A stretch of DNA of 64,000 nt from Aquabacter sp040049275. GTDB lineage: Bacteria > Pseudomonadota > Alphaproteobacteria > Rhizobiales > Xanthobacteraceae. Both the position numbers and the translations under genes were made by a program. The stretch covers positions 1-64,000 of the forward strand of contig NZ_JBDZDT010000009.1 of NCBI RefSeq assembly GCF_040049275.1. The letters run 5' to 3'. The notes beneath the pieces were generated by a model that searched no databases, was not told where the DNA came from, and was given only the letters and a program-made list of their open reading frames with translations. Positions 8,416-16,831 of this stretch are shown here, piece after piece (the first letter of the stretch is position 1; each line of letters starts with the position of its first letter).

Positions 8416-9102
8416 ATGCCTAATGCGTGGAAAATCCTGGTGGTCGAGGACGACCCGGAGCTGCGCGAGGCGTTGGTCGAGCAGCTGGCGCTCCAGGACG
8501 AGTTCGAGCCGATCCCCGTGGGCACGGCCCAGGAGGCCGTCGACGCCGCGAAGAATGGCGTCGTGGATCTGGTGATCATGGATGTGGGCCTGCCTGATAT
8601 GGACGGGCGCGACGGCGTGCGCCAGATGCGCGCCAACGGCTTCAAAGCGCCCGTCATCATGCTCACCGCCCACGACACCGACAATGACACCATCCTCGGG
8701 CTGGAAGCCGGGGCCAATGATTATGTGGTGAAGCCGTTCCGCTTCGCCGTGCTGCTCGCCCGCCTGCGCGCCCAGATGCGCAGCCACGAGGCGAGCGAGG
8801 ACGCGGTGTTCGCCATCGGCCCCTACAGCTTCCGCCCCGGCGCCAAGATGCTGGTCACCGAGCGGGGCTCGAAGATCCGGCTCACGGAGAAGGAGACGGC
8901 CATCCTGCGCTATCTCTATCGTGCCGGGAAGACGCCGGTGGCGCGCGAGACGCTGCTGCAGGAAGTGTGGGGCTACAATTCCGGCGTGACCACCCACACG
9001 CTGGAGACCCACATCTACCGCCTGCGCCAGAAGATCGAGCCCGACCCCTCCGCCCCCACGCTGCTCGCCACCCAGGCCGGCGGCTACAAGCTCGTCCCGT
9101 AA
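8416..9102 (+). CDS. OmpR/PhoB-family response regulator
   Basis: A 228-residue two-domain regulator. The receiver domain (residues 1-120) has the acidic pair VEDD, phospho-acceptor Asp in VIMDVGLPDMDG, MLTAHD and KPF. The winged-helix effector (residues 135-228) has LTEKETAILRYLYR and THTLETHIYRLRQKIE. The ATG at 8416 follows an ACGGAGG ribosome site. It resembles rhizobial regulators of the cell-envelope regulator (CenR) type, but I cannot confirm that name from sequence alone. No histidine kinase is adjacent. It is divergent from the L,D-transpeptidase gene, so they may share a control region. Confidence 0.85.
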   Translation: MPNAWKILVVEDDPELREALVEQLALQDEFEPIPVGTAQEAVDAAKNGVVDLVIMDVGLPDMDGRDGVRQMRANGFKAPVIMLTAHDTDNDTILGLEAGANDYVVKPFRFAVLLARLRAQMRSHEASEDAVFAIGPYSFRPGAKMLVTERGSKIRLTEKETAILRYLYRAGKTPVARETLLQEVWGYNSGVTTHTLETHIYRLRQKIEPDPSAPTLLATQAGGYKLVP

Positions 9103-9121
9103 CCGGCGAAGGGAGCATTTC

Positions 9122-9607
9122 TTGAGCGTCGAGCAGGACGTCGCCACGCTGCAGGGCGTCCCCACCTTCGAGGTGCTGCCCGCCGAGGCGCTGCGCATCC
9201 TCGCCATCAGCGCCGAGGAGCGCCAGCTGAAGGCGGGGGAGGTGCTGTTCCGCATCGGCGAGATCTCCGATGCCGGCTATGTGCTTCTCTCCGGCCGGAT
9301 GGAGCTGGTGGTGGAGCAGAGCGGGCGGCGTCGGCGCCTGTGCGAGCTGCTGGCGGGCGCGCTGGTGGGCGAAACCGCTCTCCTCATTCAGCTGCCCCGC
9401 CCCGCCACGGCGCGGGCGCTGGAGGCGTCAAGGCTGATGCGCATTCCCCGAACCACCTTCCTGCGCATGCTCGAAGGCTTCCCCGACGCTGCCGTGACAC
9501 TGCGGGATCTGTTCGCGGAGCGGCTGCAGGGGACCTTGTCGGCCCTGGAGACCGTGCGGCGCGAGAAATTGGAAGCGCCGGTGAAACCCAGGGCGCGGAA
9601 GAGCTAG
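9122..9607 (+). CDS. Cyclic-nucleotide-binding (Crp-like) domain protein without DNA-binding domain
   Basis: A 161-residue protein starting at TTG 9122, with GGGAG eight bases upstream. A single cNMP-binding beta-roll covers about residues 20-130: LKAGEVLFRIGE, YVLLSGRMEL and VGETALL in the position of the phosphate-binding cassette. The C-terminus is a short helical, basic tail with no helix-turn-helix. It lies 19 bp behind the response regulator gene and is probably co-transcribed. Function unknown; ligand binding is inferred from the fold. Confidence 0.75.
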   Translation: MSVEQDVATLQGVPTFEVLPAEALRILAISAEERQLKAGEVLFRIGEISDAGYVLLSGRMELVVEQSGRRRRLCELLAGALVGETALLIQLPRPATARALEASRLMRIPRTTFLRMLEGFPDAAVTLRDLFAERLQGTLSALETVRREKLEAPVKPRARKS

Positions 9608-9625
9608 GCGTCCCTCAATAGCGCG

Positions 9626-9718
9626 GTCATGCCCGGGCTTGACCCGGGCATCCACGTCTCTCCCTTAAGCTGCACCCGGCGGAGCCCCGTGGATGGCCGG
9701 ATCAAGTCCGGCCATGAC
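9626..9718. repeat. Long palindromic repeat, family B
   Basis: GTCATGCCCGGGCTTGACCC through ATCCACG, then a spacer, then the inverted form ending TCCGGCCATGAC. The same arms occur at 14299-14392, 23559-23643, 32837-32930 and 40199-40292. It is intergenic, between a + gene and a convergent - gene. Typical dispersed alphaproteobacterial palindrome. Confidence 0.75.
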
Positions 9719-9735
9719 GGCGGGGATCGTTCTCC

Positions 9736-10566
9736 TCACACCTCGAACGTCACCGCCACCGGCACATGGTCCGAGGGCCGCTCCCAGTTGCGCGCCTCCC
9801 GCAGCACGGTCATGGCTCGTGCATGGGGGGCGAGGGACGGGCTAGTCCAGACATGGTCGAGGCGCCGGCCGCGGTCGTTCACGGTCCAGTCGGGCGAGCG
9901 ATAGCTCCACCAGGTGAACAGCTTCTCCTCCGGCGGCACGAAATTGCGCATCACGTCCACCCACGGCCCCGCCGCCTGGAGGCGCTGCATGCGCTCCACC
10001 TCGACAGGCGTGTGGCTGACCACGGTGAGGAGCTGCTTGTGGCTCCATACGTCGGTCTCAAGCGGCGCGATGTTGAGGTCGCCCACCAGCACCGTGTGCG
10101 CATTTGCGTCCCGCGCCTGCTCGGGAAGGCGCGGCCATTCGATCAATTCGTCGAGGAAAGCGAGCTTGTGGGCGAATTTGGGGTTCAGCTCGGGGTCGGG
10201 AATGTCGCCACCCGCCGGCACGTAGAAATTATGCACGGTGAAGGGTTTTGCGAGCCCCGCCGCCTGGCCCAGCGTCACCGCCACGTGCCGGGCATCGCCC
10301 TTGCCGCAAAATTCGTGCTTGTCGATGGCCTCGAATGGGCGCTTGGAGAAGGTGGCGACCCCATGCCAGCCCTTCTGGCCGTTCAGCGCGATATGCGGGA
10401 AGCCCAGCTCGCGCACCGCTTTCAGCGGGAATTTGTCGTCCTGGCACTTGGTTTCCTGGAGGCAGAGCACGTCCGGCTTCAGGCGCTCTATGGCCTCTTT
10501 TACGATATCGAGGCGGATGCGGATGGAATTGATGTTCCAGGTGCAGACGGTCAGGCTCTCGGGCAA
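9736..10566 (-). CDS. xthA: Exodeoxyribonuclease III
   Basis: A 276-residue member of the EEP (exonuclease/endonuclease/phosphatase) fold, ExoIII/AP-endonuclease branch, for base-excision repair at abasic sites. Motifs run in order: WNINSIR (metal-binding Asn), LQETK (catalytic Glu), the GDLNIAP motif (Asp/Asn) near residue 150, and SDHVPV (catalytic Asp-His) near the C-terminus. Length is usual for bacterial XthA. It stands alone, convergent with the cNMP-binding gene. Confidence 0.93.
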   Translation of the reverse strand: MPESLTVCTWNINSIRIRLDIVKEAIERLKPDVLCLQETKCQDDKFPLKAVRELGFPHIALNGQKGWHGVATFSKRPFEAIDKHEFCGKGDARHVAVTLGQAAGLAKPFTVHNFYVPAGGDIPDPELNPKFAHKLAFLDELIEWPRLPEQARDANAHTVLVGDLNIAPLETDVWSHKQLLTVVSHTPVEVERMQRLQAAGPWVDVMRNFVPPEEKLFTWWSYRSPDWTVNDRGRRLDHVWTSPSLAPHARAMTVLREARNWERPSDHVPVAVTFEV

Positions 10567-10762
10567 GGCGACACCATGGGCGGGAGGAAGGGCAGATTTA
10601 CCCCGCCCGAACCGCCCCTCACAAGGCCGTTTGCCGCATACCGAAGGTCAAGCTCTGCATGGAACGCGCGCGCGGCGGGTCCGGCCATGAGCGAATCACC
10701 CTTGCCAGCCGGGGCGCCGGCCCGCGATAAAGCGCACCATTAATCGAGCAAGGGAGGCTCCC

Positions 10763-12196
10763 ATGTATCGTGACGTTCAGCTCCACATCGCCGGCCAATG
10801 GCGCGACGCGGAGGGTGGGCGCTCCATCCCCGTGCTCAATCCCGCCACCGAAGAACAGATCGGCACCGTCGCCCACGCCTCCCGGGGCGACCTCGACCAG
10901 GCGCTGGACGCTGCGGCGAAGGGCTTCAAGCTCTGGTCCAAGGTCTCGGCCTATGACCGCTCCAAGGTGATGCGCAAGGCGGCCGATATCCTGCGCGAGC
11001 GCGTGCCCGACATCGCCCGCCTCATGACCATGGAGCAGGGCAAGCCGCTCGCCGAGGCGAAGGTCGAGATCCTGGCCGCCGCCGACATCATCGAATGGTT
11101 CGCCGAAGAGGCCCGCCGCGCCTATGGCCGCGTGGTGCCCGCCCGCGCGCCGGGCATCTACCAGCTGGTGATCAAGGAGCCGGTCGGCCCCGTGGCCGCC
11201 TTCACGCCCTGGAACTTCCCCATCAACCAGGTGGTGCGCAAGCTCTCGGCGGCGCTCGCCGCCGGCTGCTCCATCATCGTCAAGGCGCCGGAAGAGACCC
11301 CCGCCTCCCCCGCCGAGCTGATCCGCGCCTTCGTGGATGCCGGCGTGCCGGCGGGCGTCATCGGCCTCGTCTATGGCGTGCCATCCGAGATCAGCGAATA
11401 CCTGATCCCGCACCCGGTGATCCGCAAGGTGACCTTCACGGGCTCCACCCCGGTGGGCAAGATGCTCTCCGCCATGGCCGGCGCGCACATGAAGCGCATC
11501 ACCATGGAGCTCGGCGGCCACTCGCCGGTGATCGTGTTCGACGATGCGGACGTGGACGCCGCCGCCAAGCAGATTGCCGCCGCCAAGTTCCGCAATGCCG
11601 GGCAGGTGTGCGTCTCCCCCACCCGCTTCATGGTGCAGGAGAAGGCCTACGACCAGTTCGTGGATCGCTTCGTGGCCCACACCAAGACCATCAAGGTGGG
11701 CAACGGCCTGGAAGACGGCATCAATATGGGCCCGCTCGCCAATGAGCGCCGCGTGCCCGCCATCGAGGCGCTGCTGGCCGACGCCCAGCAGAAGGGCGCG
11801 GAAGTGAAGACCGGCGGCAGCCGCATCGGCAATAAGGGCTATTTCTTCGAGCCCACCGTTGTCACCGGCGTCTCGCGCGAGATGCGCATGATGAACGAGG
11901 AGCCGTTCGGCCCGCTCGCCATGATCTTCCCCTTCTCCGACTTCGACGAGGCGGTGGAAGAGGCGAACCGGCTGCCCTTCGGTCTCGCCTCCTACGCCTA
12001 TACGCGCTCGGCCAAGACGGCGAATGCCATCGCGGCGTCGGTGGAAGCCGGCATGATGACCATCAACCATCTCGGCCTTGCGCTGCCGGAAGTCCCCTTT
12101 GGCGGCGTGAAGGATTCGGGCTTTGGCTCGGAAGGCGGCTCGGAGGCCATCGAGGCCTATCTGAACCCGAAGTTCGTGTCCCAGGCCGGGCTCTGA
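10763..12196 (+). CDS. NAD(P)-dependent aldehyde dehydrogenase, succinate-semialdehyde dehydrogenase-like
   Basis: A 477-residue aldehyde dehydrogenase with the usual order: FTPWNFPINQ for cofactor binding near residue 150, GSTPVGK near residue 230, general-base Glu in TMELGGHSP near residue 248, and nucleophile Cys in GQVCVSP near residue 283. A good AGGGAGG ribosome site precedes the ATG. Overall similarity is to the GabD/YneI-like NAD(P)-dependent semialdehyde dehydrogenases, but the exact aldehyde is not readable from sequence. It is monocistronic as far as can be seen, with a repeat pair after it. Confidence 0.85.
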   Translation: MYRDVQLHIAGQWRDAEGGRSIPVLNPATEEQIGTVAHASRGDLDQALDAAAKGFKLWSKVSAYDRSKVMRKAADILRERVPDIARLMTMEQGKPLAEAKVEILAAADIIEWFAEEARRAYGRVVPARAPGIYQLVIKEPVGPVAAFTPWNFPINQVVRKLSAALAAGCSIIVKAPEETPASPAELIRAFVDAGVPAGVIGLVYGVPSEISEYLIPHPVIRKVTFTGSTPVGKMLSAMAGAHMKRITMELGGHSPVIVFDDADVDAAAKQIAAAKFRNAGQVCVSPTRFMVQEKAYDQFVDRFVAHTKTIKVGNGLEDGINMGPLANERRVPAIEALLADAQQKGAEVKTGGSRIGNKGYFFEPTVVTGVSREMRMMNEEPFGPLAMIFPFSDFDEAVEEANRLPFGLASYAYTRSAKTANAIAASVEAGMMTINHLGLALPEVPFGGVKDSGFGSEGGSEAIEAYLNPKFVSQAGL

Positions 12197-12215
12197 GAGT
12201 TTTCGCCGGCCCCAT

Positions 12216-12341
12216 TCCCTCCCCCCTTGCGGGGGAGGGCCAGGGAGGGGGGTGAAACCCTATCCCCCTCTTCAACACGCATTGCACCAGCGGCACCATA
12301 CCCCCCTCCCCACCCCTCCCCCGCAAGGGGGGAAGGGAGAG
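12216..12341. repeat. Pair of family A palindromes in inverted order
   Basis: Two copies of the CTCCCCCCTTGCGGGGGAGGG core face each other about 60 bp apart between convergent genes. The pair could fold into a long hairpin and may stop transcription from both sides. See 7704-7730 for the family. Confidence 0.7.
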
Positions 12342-12349
12342 AAAACGGT

Positions 12350-13495
12350 TCAAGCCGCGGCCTTCGCCCCGCCCGCCGGCGCTTCGGCCGCCGCCTGCTC
12401 CGCATGCCGCTCCATGGCGTAGCGCACGAGTGCCGCATAGCGGTAGAGCCCGTGGACGAACTTGCCGTAGGGCATGGTCAGGAAGAAGCCGAACACGAAG
12501 CCCAGATGCACCGCCAGCATGGTGCCCATGGCCGGCGTCGCCCGCAGAACCAGGAGCGCGAGCCCGGTCAGCGAGGTGAAGAAGAGCATGGCGAGGAACG
12601 CCACATCCATGCCCTTGCGGGTCTCGTCCATCATGATCGGGTCGCGCTTGGATTTCGCCAGCAGCAGCCCCGCCGGGCCGATAAGAAGCCCGATGCCGCC
12701 CAGCGTCCCCAGCACCACCGGCAGGTCCCACCAGGGATAGGGTGCGTGGCGGTTCAGCAGATAGGCGTAGAGGGTCGCCACCGAGGTTGCCGCGAAGCAC
12801 AGGCCGAACCCGTAGAAGGTCATGTGGTGATAGAGCTTCCGGTTGTCGGTGGGCCGCTCGTCCTCGTTCATGCAGCCGACGCCGCCGCCATCGAGATAGC
12901 GCAGCTTCCCGGCATCCTTCATGGCCTGCCAGATGGAGAGCGTGTCCGGCACCAGCGGCCCGCCCGCCGCCATGTCGCGCCAGAAGGCCCGCAGGCCCAT
13001 GAACAAGGCCAGGATGGAATAGAGGAAGACCGTGCCGAAGAGGGCCACCATCGCGTTGTGGGGCATGATCTTGTAGAAGGCGCCCTCGCCCACATGGCTG
13101 CCGAACATCACGGCCGGATCGTTCAGCGTCATGAAGCCGAACAGGAAGGCGATTACCGACAGGACGGCGATGAGGGTGACGGCGAGCCCGTTGCGCTTGA
13201 ACGTGCCGGAGAATGCGCGCGGCCACGCATAATCGGCATAGCTGCCATTGCGCACGATGGCCAAGGTCTGCGGGACATTGACGTTGAACTCGTGCGGCGG
13301 GGAGAACTGGCAGTCGTAATAGCAGGCGCCGCAGGAATGGCAGAGATTGGCGAGATAATTGAGGTCGCCTTCGGAGAAGGACCGCCGCATTTCCATGGCG
13401 GGGAACACCGCGCACAGCCCCTCGCAGTAGCGGCAGGAATTGCAGACGTTCATGAGGCGCTCGGCCTCGCGCAGCGCCTCGGAATGGGCGGACAT
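12350..13495 (-). CDS. tcuB: TcuB, membrane iron-sulfur electron-transfer protein for tricarballylate/citrate use
   Basis: A 381-residue TcuB/CobZ-C-type protein. The N-terminal ferredoxin-like part has CNSCRYCEGLC (residues 17-27) and CHSCGACYYDC (about 50-60). Several membrane segments follow between residues 100 and 365, with conserved His such as HHMTFYGFGLC. In Salmonella TcuB re-oxidises the FADH2 of TcuA and passes electrons to the membrane. ATG 13495 is preferred to an ATG 12 codons upstream because the longer form would begin inside the inverted repeat of the divergent promoter region and 13495 has an AAGGGATC site upstream. Confidence 0.85.
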   Translation of the reverse strand: MSAHSEALREAERLMNVCNSCRYCEGLCAVFPAMEMRRSFSEGDLNYLANLCHSCGACYYDCQFSPPHEFNVNVPQTLAIVRNGSYADYAWPRAFSGTFKRNGLAVTLIAVLSVIAFLFGFMTLNDPAVMFGSHVGEGAFYKIMPHNAMVALFGTVFLYSILALFMGLRAFWRDMAAGGPLVPDTLSIWQAMKDAGKLRYLDGGGVGCMNEDERPTDNRKLYHHMTFYGFGLCFAATSVATLYAYLLNRHAPYPWWDLPVVLGTLGGIGLLIGPAGLLLAKSKRDPIMMDETRKGMDVAFLAMLFFTSLTGLALLVLRATPAMGTMLAVHLGFVFGFFLTMPYGKFVHGLYRYAALVRYAMERHAEQAAAEAPAGGAKAAA

Positions 13496-13527
13496 CGCTA
13501 AAGATCCCTTTCGATGCGGGGCGTGTT

Positions 13528-13553
13528 GCATACGCCTGCGGACAGTCGTATGC
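13528..13553. promoter_or_regulatory. Dyad GCATACG-N12-CGTATGC, probable GntR (TcuR-like) operator
   Basis: A perfect 7+7 inverted repeat lies between divergent tcuB and the GntR gene. The half-site GCATAC recurs as GCATGC-N4-GTATGC upstream of tcuA (15865-15880). The two sites differ in half-site spacing by 10 bp, one helical turn. Confidence 0.6.
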
Positions 13554-13581
13554 GGCTTTCAGTGAGGCGTGGAGCAGCCCC

Positions 13582-14280
13582 GTGAATGACGAGCGGACCA
13601 CGAGGAATGTGGCGGACGAGCCGGAGCGGCTGACGCCGCCGGACACCGGCGTCTCCCGCGCCCAATGGGTCTACGAGACCCTGCGCGACGGCATCCGCCT
13701 CGGCACATGGCGGCGCGGCGAGCGGGTGCGCGAGGAGACCGTGGCGCGCGCGCTCGGTGTGAGCCGCACCCCCGTGCGCGAGGCGCTTTCCCGCCTCCAG
13801 GCGCGGGGCCTGCTGGAGGTCACCGCCAACGGCCTCGTGGTCGCCACCATCTCCCGGCCGCAGACCCTGGAGCTCTATGCCATGCGCGAGGTGCTGGAGG
13901 GCTCCGCCGCGCGCTTTGCCGCCCAGCATGCGGCGCCGAGCGAGATCGCCAGCCTGAAACATCTGAGCGCCGCCTTCACGGAGGCCGCCGGCGACCCGGC
14001 GCGGCTGGCGAACCTGAATCGGCAGTTCCACGCCGCCATTCAGGATGCGGCTCACAACCGCTATTTGGTGCGCATGCTGGAGGACCTGAGCGACGCTTTG
14101 GCGCTCCTGCCCGGCACCACGTTCGAATTGCCCGAGCGGGGCGCGCTGGCGGTGGAGGAGCACGGCGCCATCCTCGCCGCCATCGAGCGGCGCGACCCCG
14201 ACGCCGCCGAGCAGGCGGCGCGGGCGCACATCCGGCGCGCGCAGGAGGCGCGGCTGGAGCTGATGCAGAGGGCGGGGTAG
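13582..14280 (+). CDS. GntR-family (FadR/FCD) transcriptional regulator of the tcu genes
   Basis: A 232-residue protein from GTG 13582. The N-terminal winged helix (residues 20-85) has LRDGIRLGTWRRGERV and GVSRTPVREALSRLQARGLL, the standard GntR recognition helix. The FCD ligand domain (residues 95-225) has metal/ligand residues Asp/His in LNRQFHAAI and EEHGAILAAI. It sits between tcuB and tcuA on the opposite strand, with a GCATAC-type dyad on the tcuB side, so local control of both genes is the natural inference. The effector may be tricarballylate or citrate; this is not shown. Confidence 0.82.
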   Translation: MNDERTTRNVADEPERLTPPDTGVSRAQWVYETLRDGIRLGTWRRGERVREETVARALGVSRTPVREALSRLQARGLLEVTANGLVVATISRPQTLELYAMREVLEGSAARFAAQHAAPSEIASLKHLSAAFTEAAGDPARLANLNRQFHAAIQDAAHNRYLVRMLEDLSDALALLPGTTFELPERGALAVEEHGAILAAIERRDPDAAEQAARAHIRRAQEARLELMQRAG

Positions 14281-14298
14281 GCCGCCCCCCCCTGAGCC

Positions 14299-14392
14299 GT
14301 CATGGCCGGGCTTGACCCGGCCATCCACGCGGCTCCGCCGGGTCCGGGCCAACGGCGAGGCGTGGATGCCCGGGTCAAGCCCGGGCATGACG
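14299..14392. repeat. Long palindromic repeat, family B
   Basis: GTCATGGCCGGGCTTGACCC at one side and the inverted GGGTCAAGCCCGGGCATGAC at the other, between convergent gntR and tcuA. Same family as 9626-9718. Confidence 0.7.
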
Positions 14393-14434
14393 ACTGAGAG
14401 AGGGACCGCGCCTTCTCTTAAGCCGCTCGCCCCC

Positions 14435-15835
14435 TCAGTTCCGCACACGACGGGCCGCTCCCTCGCCGGCGCATTTGCCGAAGACGCTGCCGATGGTCAT
14501 GCCGATGCCGGCGGCATAGCCGCGCCCCAGCACGTTGCCGGCCATGATCTCGCCGGCCGCGAACATGTTGGTGGCCGGGCGCCCGTCGGCCATGATCATG
14601 CGGGCCTCCTGGTTCACCTTCACGCCCAGATAAGTGAAGGTGATGCCCGGCCGCACCGGATAGGCATAGAAGGGCGCGGTATCGATGGGGCGCGCCCAAT
14701 GGGTCTTGGGCGGGGTGAGCCCCTCCGTGCGGCAATCGTCCAGCACCGTGTGGTCGAAGCTGCCGCCGGGCACGATGGAGCCGTTGAAGCCCGACACCGT
14801 CTGCGCGAATTTCGCCGGCTCCAGCCCCAGCTTCCCCGCCAGCTCCTCCAGCGTCGGCGCGCTGATGGGCGGGTAGAGGGACGGCATGAAGGACGTCAGC
14901 GATTTCTGGTCGAAGACGATATAGGCGATCTGGTCCGGCTGGTGGGCGACCAGCCGGCCCCAGATGGCGTAGCGCTTGGGCCAGAAGTCCTCGCCCTCAT
15001 CATAGAAGCGCTCTGCATTCTTGTTCACGACGATGCCGAACACCACGCAGTCGAGCCGCGTGATGATGCCCCCGTCGAATTTCGGCGCGCGGGCGTCGAT
15101 GGCCACCGCATGGCACTGGGTGGGGTCGCCGATCTCCTTCACGCCGTTGTCCAGCAGCAGGCGGAGCATGGTGCCGCGATTATAGGGCGTGCCGCGGATG
15201 AGGAAGTTCTCGGCGGGCGGGCCCCAATATTCCTTCAGCCACTCGATATTGGCCTCGAAGCCCCCGGCGGCGGCCACCAGCGCGCCGGCGCGCACGGTCT
15301 CGAAGCCGCCGTTCTTCTTCACCTTGGCGCCGAGGAACATGCCGTCCTCGATCTCGAGGTCCACTACCTCCGCGTCATATTCCACCTCCACGCCGAGGCT
15401 CTCCGCGGTGAGATAGAGCGCATTCAGCATGGACCGCCCGCCGCCGAGGAAGAAGGAATTGGTGCGCCCGAGGCTCAGTGTGCCGCCCAGCGAAGGCTGG
15501 AAGCGCACCCCCTGCTCGGTGATCCAGCCGAGCATGTCCTTGGACTTGGCGATCATGAAGCGCGCCAGTTCCTCGTCCGTGTGGCCCTGGGTCACGCGCT
15601 TCAGGTCGTCCCAGAACTCGTCCTCGGTATAGGGGCCGGTCAGCGTGTCGGTGGCGGTGTCGTGGGCGCAGCGCATGTTGCGGGTGTGGCGGGTATTGCC
15701 GCCCCGGTAGAAGCGCGGCGCCGCCTCAAGAACCTTCACGCTCGCCCCTGACCGGCGCGCGCTGATGGCCGCACACAAGGCGGCATTGCCGCCACCGATC
15801 ACCAGCACGTCCCAGCGGCGTTCCGACGCCTCCAT
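14435..15835 (-). CDS. tcuA: TcuA, FAD-dependent tricarballylate dehydrogenase
   Basis: A 466-residue flavoprotein of the fumarate reductase/succinate dehydrogenase flavoprotein fold. The Rossmann start is WDVLVIGGGNAALCAAISA. RGGNTRHTRNMR follows at about residue 45, and the C-terminal FAD loop is FAAGEIMAGNVLGRGYAAGIG. TcuA oxidises tricarballylate to cis-aconitate. The ATG at 15835 is chosen; a GTG one codon upstream is possible. It is separated from tcuB by the regulator gene instead of being adjacent, and no TcuC transporter is nearby. Confidence 0.85.
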   Translation of the reverse strand: MEASERRWDVLVIGGGNAALCAAISARRSGASVKVLEAAPRFYRGGNTRHTRNMRCAHDTATDTLTGPYTEDEFWDDLKRVTQGHTDEELARFMIAKSKDMLGWITEQGVRFQPSLGGTLSLGRTNSFFLGGGRSMLNALYLTAESLGVEVEYDAEVVDLEIEDGMFLGAKVKKNGGFETVRAGALVAAAGGFEANIEWLKEYWGPPAENFLIRGTPYNRGTMLRLLLDNGVKEIGDPTQCHAVAIDARAPKFDGGIITRLDCVVFGIVVNKNAERFYDEGEDFWPKRYAIWGRLVAHQPDQIAYIVFDQKSLTSFMPSLYPPISAPTLEELAGKLGLEPAKFAQTVSGFNGSIVPGGSFDHTVLDDCRTEGLTPPKTHWARPIDTAPFYAYPVRPGITFTYLGVKVNQEARMIMADGRPATNMFAAGEIMAGNVLGRGYAAGIGMTIGSVFGKCAGEGAARRVRN

Positions 15836-15862
15836 CACGACCTCACGTCCTCAAGGGTGCAA

Positions 15863-15882
15863 CTGCATGCGTTTGTATGCAG
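15863..15882. promoter_or_regulatory. Palindrome CTGCAT-N8-ATGCAG before tcuA
   Basis: The perfect palindrome contains GCATGC-gttt-GTATGC, 28 bp upstream of tcuA and in the divergent region shared with modE. The half-site matches the dyad at 13528-13553, so it is the probable second operator of the GntR regulator. Confidence 0.6.
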
Positions 15883-15984
15883 AGAAAATTGGAATGCTTC
15901 TCATGCGCTCCGACGCCGCGGCCGTCAAGCATTGCCCTTGCGTCAGGCGCGGCCAAATTCCGCTTCCGCAAACGTCATGCTTGG

Positions 15985-16009
15985 CGCTATATAGCGCAGC
16001 TACATGACG
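15985..16009 (+). promoter_or_regulatory. Mo-box (ModE operator) before modE
   Basis: CGCTATATA, 7 bp, TACATGACG. This matches the ModE consensus CGNTATATA-N6/7-TANATAACG well on the left arm and moderately on the right. It ends 17 bp before the modE start, placing it where a bound repressor would block modE-modABC transcription when molybdate is plentiful. Confidence 0.72.
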
Positions 16010-16026
16010 CAGCCGGAGCCGCCTTC

Positions 16027-16818
16027 GTGACCATCGAAGCCCTCGTCACCCTCAGGGGCGAAAGCCTTTCGCCCGTGGGGCGCGAGCGCATCCGCCTCCT
16101 GGAGGCGGTGGCGCGCGAGGGCTCCATCACGGCGGGCGCAAAGGCCGTGGGCCTCACCTACAAAGCGGCCTGGGATGCGCTCGACGCCATGGCGAACCTG
16201 TTCGGCCAGCCGCTGCTGGAGACGCGGGCCGGCGGCAAGGCCGGCGGCGGCGCCCGGCTCACGCCCACGGGCATGCGGGTCATCTCCGCCTTCGGCCGGC
16301 TGGAGGCCGAGATGGCGCGGGTGGTGCGCGCTATCGAGCCGGAGCTGGCCGGTACCGGCATCTCCCCCATCAACCTTGTCTCGGGTTTCCTCATGAAGAC
16401 GAGCGCCCGCAACGCGCTGCGCGGGACCATCACCGGCATCGCCTCCGACGCCCTGACGGCCGAAGTGGCGGTGAAAGTGTCTGATGACACCGTCATCCAT
16501 GCCCTCGTGACCAACCAGAGCGTGCGGGAGTTAGGCCTCGTCGAGGGCCGCGAGGCGGTGGTGCTGGTGAAGGCGCCGTTCGTGGTCATCGCCCCCGGCG
16601 ACATCCCGCCCCGCGTGTCGGTGCGCAACTGCCTGCGCGGCACCATCCAGAGGGTGGAGACCGGTACCATCAATGCCGAGGTGGTCCTCGACATCGGCGG
16701 CGGCAAGACGCTCGCCGCCACCATCACCGCCCACAGCGCGGAGGCTTTAGGCCTCGCGCCGGGAAAATCCGCCTTCGCGCTGATCGAGGCGGCCCACGTC
16801 ATCATCGCCATCGACTGA
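16027..16818 (+). CDS. modE: ModE, molybdate-responsive transcriptional regulator
   Basis: A 263-residue regulator from GTG 16027 (VTIEALVTLRGESLSPVGRE). The N-terminal LysR-type winged helix (residues 10-120) has VAREGSITAGAKAVGLTYKAAW and ARLTPTG. Two Mop/TOBE domains follow (about 125-190 and 200-263), each opening SARNALRGTI or SVRNCLRGTI, which bind molybdate in the dimer. Full-length, E. coli-type ModE. It lies 13 bp before modA, so it is probably autoregulated with the transporter operon through the Mo-box at 15985. Confidence 0.9.
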   Translation: MTIEALVTLRGESLSPVGRERIRLLEAVAREGSITAGAKAVGLTYKAAWDALDAMANLFGQPLLETRAGGKAGGGARLTPTGMRVISAFGRLEAEMARVVRAIEPELAGTGISPINLVSGFLMKTSARNALRGTITGIASDALTAEVAVKVSDDTVIHALVTNQSVRELGLVEGREAVVLVKAPFVVIAPGDIPPRVSVRNCLRGTIQRVETGTINAEVVLDIGGGKTLAATITAHSAEALGLAPGKSAFALIEAAHVIIAID

Positions 16819-16831
16819 AGAGGAAGCACCC

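Noticed and set aside
9626..9718. CRISPR-like repeats
   Set aside because: The palindromes occur singly or in inverted pairs, kilobases apart, without regular spacers or cas genes.
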